A stretch of 15,449 bases of DNA from Gammaproteobacteria bacterium (GTDB taxonomy: Bacteria; Pseudomonadota; Gammaproteobacteria; UBA4575), in NCBI GenBank assembly GCA_028281205.1, contig JANQKJ010000329.1:1-15449 (forward strand). The letters run 5' to 3'. The notes under the pieces were generated by a model, which had not been told where the DNA came from, did not search any database, and was given only the letters and a program-made list of their open reading frames with translations. Below, one piece after another: positions 1-6,081 of this stretch; position 1 is the stretch's first letter; each line of letters opens with the position of its first letter. The position numbers were made by a program, and so were the translations under genes.

Positions 1-59
1 CTATCACCGTAATACATACCTAGATAAACTAAGATGCCAACAATAATCGCTTTCTTCAT
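1..59 (-). CDS. Start of an unidentified protein with an N-terminal membrane segment (partial)
   Basis: An ATG on the minus strand at 59 opens a frame that stays open to the window edge and gives 19 residues, MKKAIIVGILVYLGMYYGD. Two lysines followed by a hydrophobic run look like the start of an inner-membrane or signal-anchor protein. Its ATG overlaps the mnmC stop as ATGA, the usual signature of translational coupling, so it is probably the next gene of the mnmC transcript. No clear Shine-Dalgarno sequence precedes it. With so few residues I cannot assign a family, and a chance reading frame remains possible. Confidence 0.45.
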   Translation of the reverse strand, partial: MKKAIIVGILVYLGMYYGD

Positions 60-2041
60 GATGCTGATTGTACGCATTTAACTAAATTCTTCATTAGAAT
101 TCTATTCGGATGAATGGCCTCCAGCAAATTTTTACTTAATGGATTGGGTTCGCTATTGATTAAGCATGCTAGGCTTTCAGTACATAAAGGAATCCATGCC
201 AAACCACGTGAGCCAAAACCGCTAGCAATATACAAGCCGTCATAATAATTTGCTGCAGAATATTTTTTATATGTAGAGCCTATCGCAGCTTCTTTATAAA
301 GTGTTTTAAAACTGTATTCATCCGCAACTGGTCCAACTATTGGTAAGCGATCAGCACTTACAGCGCGAATCGCCGCGCGGCCGCTCAATGATTCTAGATT
401 TCTACACTCATAACTGGGAATCATTTTTTTTAGTTTCGCGAGATTCTCTTCATGTTCGCACTGTCTTAATTCTGTCGATGTATCTGCAGTGATAAAAGTA
501 GCGCCTAACAGATAATGTGAATTAACAGATGGAGTGATATAAGCATCTGCGCATACAATTTTATTAGGTTGAATATTGCTAGTATGCTTTGGTATTAAAG
601 ACACTTGTCCACGTTTGGGGTGCAGTTGACACCAATGTGTTTGCGAGAATTTATTTGCCGAATGAGCATTAGCAATTACGATAGTATCAGCATGACAAAT
701 CTCTTTTTCATTTATGTCATATGCAATCCACTGCGAGTCTTCTCTCTCAATAGAATAGACTTCAGTTTTGGCTATAAAATCAATGTAATCTGCATGCTTT
801 TTTATAAGCGTACTGCATAACAGTGAAGGTGTTAACCAACCTGCTAAAGGTATATGCCAACCGGGGCTAGTAATAACACAATTAGCTAATTTGCTTGCCT
901 GTTGTTGGGTAATAGGCCGCAATAGCGATTCTGGAATGTTTTCTTGTGCAACAATTAATTGCATTCTTTTCCACTGCACATCATCGCGGGGGATTTGAAT
1001 GGCACCACATTGTTGCCAATTAAAGTCGTCTGAAAAATGTTGTAAAGTTTTAAAATAGCGTAGTGAGTATAAAAAGCCCAATAAAGTGAGTTGTGACTGA
1101 GTATCGTGATCAACGCTTAAGCGTGGCATTAATATCGCATTTGCATTTCCAGAACCCTCGCTGGCTAATGAATTATTTTTGTCTATCAACGTCACATGCC
1201 AATCACGTTTAGCCAATGCTGAACTGACAAATGTTCCTGTCATGCCTGCGCCGATTACAAGGGCATGTTTACTGGTAGATTTTGTTATTCGATTCTTCAA
1301 CCATGGTTTATGATTTAATGCATATTTATGAACTGTTTGTTTCTTGGTGAGAATGCCAACCAGCATTTCCCGTTTCTTGCCGAAACCGGATTTTTTGGAA
1401 ATATCAAAACCTGAGCTAGAAAATGATGTTCTAACATTGCTAGCGGCACTGTAGGTAGAGAAAGTGCCGTCTAATTTTGTTAATCGATTTATTTGTTTGG
1501 CGATATTGCTAGACCATAACGCTTTGTTCTTACTAGGAGCAAAGCCATCTAAATACCAGGCGTCTGCTTCAAATTCACACTGCTTAAGATAATCAATAGC
1601 GTCACCAAAAATAAGTGTCAGGGTGATGTTGTATACATCCAATTCAATACGGTGGAATCCTGTCACTGGCAATGGGTATTGCTGGAGTAAACTCTCAGTC
1701 AAAGGAGATAATATTTTTAATTGTTGATAACACCGTGTGAGCTCAGTTGGCTGAACGGGATATTTTTCGATGCTTATATAATGTAGCTGGTGATTTTTTG
1801 AGAGAGGCTGTTCAGTCCATTTGTTAGCGGTAGTTATAAAGTTTATACCGAAGCCAAAACCCAACTCCGCAATGGTGAAATGCTTATTTTTCCATCGTTG
1901 TGGAATGTTCGTGCTATCTAGAAATACATGTTGGCTTTCTTTCAGCGGGTCAACTAAAGAAAAATAGGGGTCGTTAAATTGTTCCGAACATGGTATGCCG
2001 TCCTGATTAAAGTATAGCAGAGGTGGTTGAACTGTTAACAT
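56..2041 (-). CDS. mnmC: Bifunctional tRNA mnm5s2U methyltransferase / FAD-dependent oxidoreductase MnmC
   Basis: MnmC completes the mnm5(s2)U modification at the wobble base of tRNAs. Its C-terminal FAD domain removes the carboxymethyl group from cmnm5U, and its N-terminal SAM domain methylates the resulting amine. Both domains are visible. The methyltransferase part has a SAM-binding AELGFGFG near residues 58-65 and the family motif YLDGFAP around 163-169. An FAD/NAD-binding GAGMTG follows at about 264-269, and a C-terminal SGFGSRGL motif is present. The length of about 661 residues is normal for the fusion. The frame opens four codons earlier at a TTG (2053), but I chose the ATG at 2041 because it gives an N-terminus (MLTVQPPLLYFNQDG) that aligns with E. 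coli MnmC. Neither start has a good ribosome binding site. It is transcribed away from the exonuclease gene, with about 150 bases of AT-rich sequence between them. Confidence 0.95.
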   Translation of the reverse strand: MLTVQPPLLYFNQDGIPCSEQFNDPYFSLVDPLKESQHVFLDSTNIPQRWKNKHFTIAELGFGFGINFITTANKWTEQPLSKNHQLHYISIEKYPVQPTELTRCYQQLKILSPLTESLLQQYPLPVTGFHRIELDVYNITLTLIFGDAIDYLKQCEFEADAWYLDGFAPSKNKALWSSNIAKQINRLTKLDGTFSTYSAASNVRTSFSSSGFDISKKSGFGKKREMLVGILTKKQTVHKYALNHKPWLKNRITKSTSKHALVIGAGMTGTFVSSALAKRDWHVTLIDKNNSLASEGSGNANAILMPRLSVDHDTQSQLTLLGFLYSLRYFKTLQHFSDDFNWQQCGAIQIPRDDVQWKRMQLIVAQENIPESLLRPITQQQASKLANCVITSPGWHIPLAGWLTPSLLCSTLIKKHADYIDFIAKTEVYSIEREDSQWIAYDINEKEICHADTIVIANAHSANKFSQTHWCQLHPKRGQVSLIPKHTSNIQPNKIVCADAYITPSVNSHYLLGATFITADTSTELRQCEHEENLAKLKKMIPSYECRNLESLSGRAAIRAVSADRLPIVGPVADEYSFKTLYKEAAIGSTYKKYSAANYYDGLYIASGFGSRGLAWIPLCTESLACLINSEPNPLSKNLLEAIHPNRILMKNLVKCVQSAS

Positions 2042-2180
2042 ATTACTTAGCAAAATAACAAATAAATTCAGACTAGTTCTTATAGTTTGTAAAAAAATAA
2101 CTTAAAATGCATTATGATTTTGCGCTATGTATAAATTTTTTTCGATCACAACGTTAATAAACCAGAGTTATTTTTTCACT

Positions 2181-2186
2181 TATAAT
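2181..2186 (+). promoter_or_regulatory. Consensus -10 box (TATAAT) close to the exonuclease start codon
   Basis: TATAAT matches the sigma70 -10 consensus exactly and ends eight bases before the ATG at 2195. Transcription would start around 2193-2195, giving an mRNA with virtually no 5' leader. No convincing -35 hexamer lies 15 to 18 bases upstream and there is no extended -10 TG. The box could therefore be fortuitous in this AT-rich gap, or it could need an activator. Confidence 0.4.
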
Positions 2187-2194
2187 AAGCAGTC

Positions 2195-2971
2195 ATGAGT
2201 ATACTTGTATTTGATATAGAATCTGTTCCTGATTATGAATCAGGTAGAAAAATTCATAAACTGTCAGATGACTTATCTGATAAAGATGTAGTAAAAGCTA
2301 TGCAACATCTACAATTTCAAAAGTCTGGTTCAGAATTCATGCCGCTGCATTTACAGAAAATTGTTGCTATATCTGTGGTATTTGAGAACCATGACCAACT
2401 TAAAGTCTGGTCGTTAGGCAATAAGGATTCTGGTGAAAAAGAAATTATTCAGCGTTTTTTTGAAGGGATTGAACAACATACGCCTACTTTAGTTAGTTGG
2501 AATGGTGGTGGTTTTGATTTGCCGGTATTAAATTACCGCTCATTAATACATGGAGTGCAAGCACCGCGCTATTGGGAGACGGGTGATGATGACACTTCGT
2601 TTAGATACAACAATTACATCAGCCGGTTTCACTGGCGGCATACTGACTTGATGGATGTTTTAGCAAACTTCCAGCCTAGGGCGGGTGCAAAGCTAGATCA
2701 AATCGCCACTGTGCTTGGTTTCCCCGGCAAGTTTGGCATGGACGGGAGTTTAGTATGGGAAAAATTCCAGCAAGGTGAAATTGAAGAAATTCGTAACTAT
2801 TGTGAGACCGATGTACTCAATACTTACTTGGTTTATTTGCAATTTGAGATGATTCGTGGACGTTGTAGTAGAGGATTATTGGCACAGAAAATTGAACGTG
2901 TGAAAGATCTATTGCGTGAATCAGGCGAAAATCACCTGGAAGAATTTTTAGAAGTTTGGGAACAAATATAA
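2195..2971 (+). CDS. Predicted PolB-like 3'-5' exonuclease (DEDDy family)
   Basis: This is a stand-alone 3'-5' exonuclease related to the proofreading domain of family B DNA polymerases. It is common in Proteobacteria and has no settled gene name. The DEDDy active site can be read in order: Asp7 and Glu9 in VFDIES (Exo I), Asp108 in SWNGGGFDLP (Exo II), and Tyr202 with Asp206 in NYCETDVLNTY (Exo III). These residues coordinate two metal ions for hydrolysis of a 3' nucleotide. The 258-residue length fits an exonuclease with no polymerase domain. The ATG start gives a conserved-looking N-terminus but has no Shine-Dalgarno sequence; a TATAAT lies just upstream. The gene stands alone on its strand and ends 17 bases before the stop of the convergent small gene. 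The DNA substrate and pathway are not known from the sequence; a role in DNA repair is inference. Confidence 0.88.
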   Translation: MSILVFDIESVPDYESGRKIHKLSDDLSDKDVVKAMQHLQFQKSGSEFMPLHLQKIVAISVVFENHDQLKVWSLGNKDSGEKEIIQRFFEGIEQHTPTLVSWNGGGFDLPVLNYRSLIHGVQAPRYWETGDDDTSFRYNNYISRFHWRHTDLMDVLANFQPRAGAKLDQIATVLGFPGKFGMDGSLVWEKFQQGEIEEIRNYCETDVLNTYLVYLQFEMIRGRCSRGLLAQKIERVKDLLRESGENHLEEFLEVWEQI

Positions 2972-2988
2972 AACTAATTTGTTGGTAT

Positions 2989-3165
2989 TTAAGCGCGAAT
3001 TATTTTTCTCGCTATAGGGTAAGAGACAATTGCTAATACCAGCCAGGCAATACCTAAGTATTTTAATATGCTTTCAGTTAGATCGATCTTCAATGTAGCT
3101 AATAAAAAAATAGCAATAAGAATAAACGCGAAGCTGATGATTAGTGCGCCGAAAATGTATTTCAT
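2989..3165 (-). CDS. Small membrane protein of 58 residues, function unknown
   Basis: A short frame runs from an ATG at 3165 to a TAA at 2989. It encodes a 58-residue protein with two hydrophobic stretches, about residues 3-24 and 32-52, separated by a short polar turn (KIDLTES) and ending in a basic tail (RKIIRA). That is the layout of a two-helix inner-membrane hairpin. An AAGGG seven to eight bases before the ATG is a plausible ribosome binding site. It fills the gap between the convergent exonuclease gene and the upstream Rap1a/Tai-like gene on the same strand, with a 73-base gap to the latter. I do not recognise a family. The intact frame, the ribosome binding site and the membrane pattern support a real gene. 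Its small size and the possibility of chance in AT-rich DNA keep confidence moderate. Confidence 0.6.
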   Translation of the reverse strand: MKYIFGALIISFAFILIAIFLLATLKIDLTESILKYLGIAWLVLAIVSYPIARKIIRA

Positions 3166-3173
3166 AGGCTGCC

Positions 3174-3217
3174 CTTATATGGTTAGGTTAACAGGCATGT
3201 ATGCTTATATGTTTTGG
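3174..3217. repeat. Imperfect 14-bp direct repeat spaced 30 bp, upstream of the small membrane protein gene
   Basis: CTTATATGGTTAGG at 3174-3187 recurs as CTTATATGTTTTGG at 3204-3217, with 12 of 14 positions identical and starts 30 bp apart, close to three helical turns. The pair lies immediately upstream of the 58-residue gene. It could be a tandem operator or a chance repeat in AT-rich DNA. Confidence 0.35.
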
Positions 3218-3238
3218 AAAAATGATAACTGGTTGTGA

Positions 3239-3586
3239 TTATTTTTTGCATGGGTAAGCATCGGTTAAGGCTTCTAGAATCAGATTTTTTGCTGAGGCAG
3301 TTTCATCGCTGGGGCGTTCAGAGTGGGATCGGTAATATTTGCCAACAATTTTTTGTAATTGGCTTCCTTTTAAGCTGTGTGGAGGGCACCAATTAATATT
3401 GATTGTTGTATCAGCGACACCGCTTATATAGCCGTTAAAGAACTCATCAATAGATTTCACGTTCTCATGGTCATTGCTCTTGATTGAATTTAATAGTGAT
3501 TTACCATCCACCTCGCCAGCATAAGCTGCTGAAATAGATAATATGCTTGTTAGGATAATAATTATATAAAGCTTGCAAGTTTTCAC
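3239..3586 (-). CDS. Secreted Rap1a/Tai immunity-family protein
   Basis: This is a 115-residue exported protein. Residues 1-23 form a signal peptide (basic start, long hydrophobic core, AYA cleavage site before GEV). The mature part matches the pattern I associate with the Rap1a/Tai family: FFNGYISGVAD, then a WCPP turn (Cys67), QLQKIVGKYYRSH, a Ser-Ala-Lys helix, and a terminal YPC (Cys113). The two cysteines probably form a disulfide in the periplasm. Characterised relatives such as Serratia Rap1a/Rap2a protect against type VI peptidoglycan amidase effectors, but many homologues occur alone with no known role. No effector or secretion gene is in the window. I chose the GTG at 3586 because AGAGGTGA lies five bases before it. 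The in-frame GTG at 3595 is part of that ribosome binding site itself. The gene sits between the 58-residue protein and dapE on the same strand, with 161 bases separating it from dapE. Confidence 0.7.
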   Translation of the reverse strand: MKTCKLYIIIILTSILSISAAYAGEVDGKSLLNSIKSNDHENVKSIDEFFNGYISGVADTTININWCPPHSLKGSQLQKIVGKYYRSHSERPSDETASAKNLILEALTDAYPCKK

Positions 3587-3642
3587 TATAATCACCTCTG
3601 ACAGCTAACAGTTTCTATTCGGCATGAACCGATCTTAATAGT

Positions 3643-3648
3643 ATTATA
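3643..3648 (-). promoter_or_regulatory. Candidate -10 box for the Rap1a/Tai-like gene
   Basis: Read on the minus strand, this is a perfect TATAAT, placed about 57 bases before the GTG start at 3586. No good -35 hexamer is seen at the usual distance. It suggests the gene has its own promoter rather than depending only on readthrough from dapE. Confidence 0.3.
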
Positions 3649-3690
3649 AGCTTTATCTTGTGGAGTTTATATATTATTAATAGACATAAA

Positions 3691-3705
3691 AGCTACGGTA
3701 TAGCT
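3691..3705 (-). terminator. Weak hairpin downstream of dapE, possible operon end
   Basis: On the minus strand, AGCTA and TAGCT can pair around a five-base loop, followed by TTTAT. It lies about 43 bases after the dapE stop. The stem is short and AT-rich and the T run is poor, so it is at best a weak terminator. Confidence 0.25.
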
Positions 3706-3747
3706 ATTAAAAACTAATGGAATTATTCGGTTCGAAAATAAGAGCTG

Positions 3748-4875
3748 TTATATAAGTAGTGACTCAATGACTTGTTTATAAATGTCTTTGAGCTGACTAA
3801 GTTCTTCTATATCTGTACGTTCGTCAATTTGGTGGATAGTTGCATTGGTAACGCCTAGCTCGACAACTTCAGCCCCTGTGGGAGCAATAAAGCGGCCATC
3901 TGATGTGCCGCCGCCAGTAGAGAGCTGTGTGTCATTGCCCGTAACAGTTTTGATTGCATGCTGGCATGCATCGACTAACTTGCCTTCAGGAGTGAGGAAA
4001 GGATTACCGGATAATCGCCAGATGAGCTCGTGCTGAATATTTCTGCTAGCAATGACTTGTTCAATTCGCCGCTTGATTTCATCAGCAGTGATCTCAGTGG
4101 AGAAACGTAAATTGAACCATGCTTCTGCAGTAGCAGGGATAACGTTATCTGCACCAGTGCCCGCTTGTACATTTGAAATTTGAAATGTAGTGGCAGGGAA
4201 ATGTTCGTTGCCTTGGTCCCACTCAATTGCAGTCAGTTCTGATAAAAGATCAGAAAGAGTGTGGATAGGATTGTCTGCCAAGTGTGGGTAGGCCACATGA
4301 CCTTGTTTGCCAATAACTTTGAGATGTGCGCCCAATGAACCGCGGCGACCATTTTTGATGACATCACCAACATTATTGGTGCTAGATGGTTCGCCTACTA
4401 AACAGTAATCAATATTGACGTGATTGTTTTGTAAGTGCTCTACGACTTTGACTGTGCCATTGATTGAAGGTCCTTCTTCGTCACTAGTTAATAGGAAGGC
4501 GATGGATCCTTTGTGATCGGGATTTTCTTGGATGAACTCTTCCGTGGCAATCACCATGGCGGCGATGCCAGTTTTCATGTCTGCTGAGCCACGACCATGC
4601 AGCTGGCCATCGTCAACTGTGGCAGCAAAAGGAGGGTGTGTCCACTGATCTTCCGGGCCTGTGGGAACCACATCAGTATGGCCTGCAAACACGAATAAAG
4701 GAGCTTCAGCACCTTTACGTATCCATGCGTTAGATACGTCTTCAAATGGTAAATATTCAGTAGAAAAGCCACTCAAGGCTAAACGTTCGGCGAGTAAGTC
4801 TAAGCAGCCCTCATCATTTGGTGTGATAGAAGGTTTTTGAATGAGCTGTTGACTAAGTTCTAGGGTTTTATCCAC
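3748..4875 (-). CDS. dapE: Succinyl-diaminopimelate desuccinylase DapE
   Basis: DapE hydrolyses N-succinyl-LL-2,6-diaminopimelate to LL-diaminopimelate and succinate, the last succinylated step of the DAP/lysine pathway. It is a cytoplasmic dinuclear zinc M20 peptidase-family enzyme. The ligand set is visible: His66 and Asp68 in GHTDVVP, bridging Asp99 in GRGSADM, Glu133/Glu134 in SDEEG (catalytic base and ligand), Glu162 in GEPSS, and His348 in TIHQIDE. The 375-residue length is standard. The frame starts at GTG (4875), giving MDKTLELSQQLIQKPS, which aligns with E. coli DapE; I see no nearby ATG and no Shine-Dalgarno sequence. It follows yffB with a 15-base gap and is the last gene of the cluster. 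Confidence 0.97.
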   Translation of the reverse strand: MDKTLELSQQLIQKPSITPNDEGCLDLLAERLALSGFSTEYLPFEDVSNAWIRKGAEAPLFVFAGHTDVVPTGPEDQWTHPPFAATVDDGQLHGRGSADMKTGIAAMVIATEEFIQENPDHKGSIAFLLTSDEEGPSINGTVKVVEHLQNNHVNIDYCLVGEPSSTNNVGDVIKNGRRGSLGAHLKVIGKQGHVAYPHLADNPIHTLSDLLSELTAIEWDQGNEHFPATTFQISNVQAGTGADNVIPATAEAWFNLRFSTEITADEIKRRIEQVIASRNIQHELIWRLSGNPFLTPEGKLVDACQHAIKTVTGNDTQLSTGGGTSDGRFIAPTGAEVVELGVTNATIHQIDERTDIEELSQLKDIYKQVIESLLI

Positions 4876-4890
4876 TCGAGTATAAAATAT

Positions 4891-5232
4891 TTAGAAAGTC
4901 TGTTTATAAATTTCTTCAGAAAATCCGACCAATATATTTTTATTATGTTCAATCACTGGGCGTTTTATTAATGTTGGTTGTTCAGCCATGAGTTTTACAG
5001 CATTGGTTTTGTTAATGTGGTCTTTTGTGCTGTCCGGTAGTTTGCGCCAGGTAGTGCCACGGCGATTAAGTAATAACTCCCAGTCTACCTTGCTTGTCCA
5101 TTGTTTAATTTTGGATTGAGTTAAACCATCTTTGCGTAGGTCATGGAACTGGAAATCGACTTTGTTGTTAGATAACCAGTTGCACGCTTTCTTAACTGTA
5201 TCGCAATTTTTAATCCCGTATACGGTAGTCAT
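4891..5232 (-). CDS. yffB: ArsC/Spx-like thioredoxin-fold reductase, YffB family
   Basis: This 113-residue protein belongs to the ArsC/Spx thioredoxin-fold superfamily and closely follows E. coli YffB. It has the N-terminal YGIKNCDTVKKA with a single active-site Cys10, then HDLRKDGL, LLNRRGTTWRKL in the middle and PTLIKRPVIE toward the end. The second cysteine of a CXXC pair is absent (CDTV). YffB-type proteins are thought to be glutathione-dependent thiol reductases, but no physiological substrate is established, and arsenate reduction should not be assumed from the family name. It sits between dapD (14-base gap) and dapE (15-base gap), a position this family occupies in other gammaproteobacteria. 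That suggests co-expression with DAP synthesis without proving a role in it. No clear ribosome binding site precedes the ATG. Confidence 0.85.
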   Translation of the reverse strand: MTTVYGIKNCDTVKKACNWLSNNKVDFQFHDLRKDGLTQSKIKQWTSKVDWELLLNRRGTTWRKLPDSTKDHINKTNAVKLMAEQPTLIKRPVIEHNKNILVGFSEEIYKQTF

Positions 5233-5246
5233 GATTATGCGGATTG

Positions 5247-6071
5247 TTAGTCGATACTTCGTAAGAGTTCGTTAATGCCGACTTTGCTGCGTGTTTTTTC
5301 ATCGACTTGCTTGACGATAACTGCACAGTACAGGCTGTACTTGCCATCCTTGGAAGGTAAGTTACCTGACACGACAACAGAGCCGGCAGGAATGCGACCA
5401 AAAGTGACTTCACCCGTTTCTCGATTGAATATTTTGGTGCTCTTGCCAATGTAGACACCCATCGAGATAACTGAGCCTTCTTCGACGATAACGCCTTCAA
5501 CCACTTCAGAGCGTGCACCGACAAAGCAATTATCTTCAATAATAGTGGGTGCAGCTTGCAAAGGTTCAAGTACGCCACCAATGCCTACACCACCAGAAAG
5601 GTGGACGTTTTTACCAATTTGTGCGCATGAACCTACTGTAACCCAAGTATCGACCATGGTACCTGAATCGACGTAACCTCCAATATTGACAAAGCTCGGC
5701 ATTAACACCACATCGGGCGCAATGTATGAACCACGTCGTGCCATCGCATTGGGAACAATACGGACGCCCATTTTTTCAAATTCTTCAGCGGATTGATTAG
5801 CAAATTTGGGTGGCACTTTGTCATAGTATTGTGTGGCGCCACCAGGCATGACGCTATTGTCTTCAATGCGAAAAGAAAGTAATACTGCTTTCTTTAACCA
5901 GTCATTAACCACCCATTCACCATTCTTTTTTTCTGCCACTCGGGCTTTACCAGAGTCGAGCATATCAATTGCTTCAATAACAGCAGTTTTAATTTCGCTA
6001 CTGGCATTGCTGGGTGAAATATTCGCACGTTCTTCAAATGCGCCTACAATGATGTCTTGAATGTTACTCAT
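5247..6071 (-). CDS. dapD: Tetrahydrodipicolinate N-succinyltransferase DapD
   Basis: DapD transfers succinate from succinyl-CoA to tetrahydrodipicolinate, giving N-succinyl-2-amino-6-ketopimelate and committing the intermediate to the succinylase branch of DAP/lysine synthesis. At 274 residues it has the same length as the E. coli enzyme. The central to C-terminal half shows the hexapeptide-repeat left-handed beta-helix: runs such as IAPDVVLMPSFVNIGGYVDSG, VGSCAQIGKNVHLSGGVGIGG and VEEGSVISMGVYIGKS. The family is a cytoplasmic trimer. AAGGAAA seven to eight bases before the ATG is the clearest ribosome binding site in the leftward cluster. It lies 10 bases after dapC. Confidence 0.97.
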   Translation of the reverse strand: MSNIQDIIVGAFEERANISPSNASSEIKTAVIEAIDMLDSGKARVAEKKNGEWVVNDWLKKAVLLSFRIEDNSVMPGGATQYYDKVPPKFANQSAEEFEKMGVRIVPNAMARRGSYIAPDVVLMPSFVNIGGYVDSGTMVDTWVTVGSCAQIGKNVHLSGGVGIGGVLEPLQAAPTIIEDNCFVGARSEVVEGVIVEEGSVISMGVYIGKSTKIFNRETGEVTFGRIPAGSVVVSGNLPSKDGKYSLYCAVIVKQVDEKTRSKVGINELLRSID

Positions 6072-6081
6072 TTTTATTTCC

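Noticed and set aside
605..820. Plus-strand short frame antisense to mnmC
   Set aside because: No ribosome binding site or recognisable domain; shadow of the mnmC coding frame.
2107..2136. TATAAA at 2130 as a promoter for the exonuclease
   Set aside because: No -35 is found at a proper distance and no ribosome binding site follows for the gene. The region is simply AT-rich.
2994..3015. Hairpin GCGA...TCGC as a bidirectional terminator between the exonuclease and the small membrane gene
   Set aside because: The stem has only four pairs and it lies inside the 3' end of the 58-residue coding frame; too weak to call.
4891..5232. Annotation of the yffB product as an arsenate reductase and the locus as arsenic resistance
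   Set aside because: It matches the YffB branch with a single conserved cysteine, and no ars regulator or efflux gene is nearby.
5210..5581. Minus-strand open frame of 123 codons overlapping dapD and the start of yffB
   Set aside because: It is in a shifted frame within two well-supported genes, and its product has no family features.
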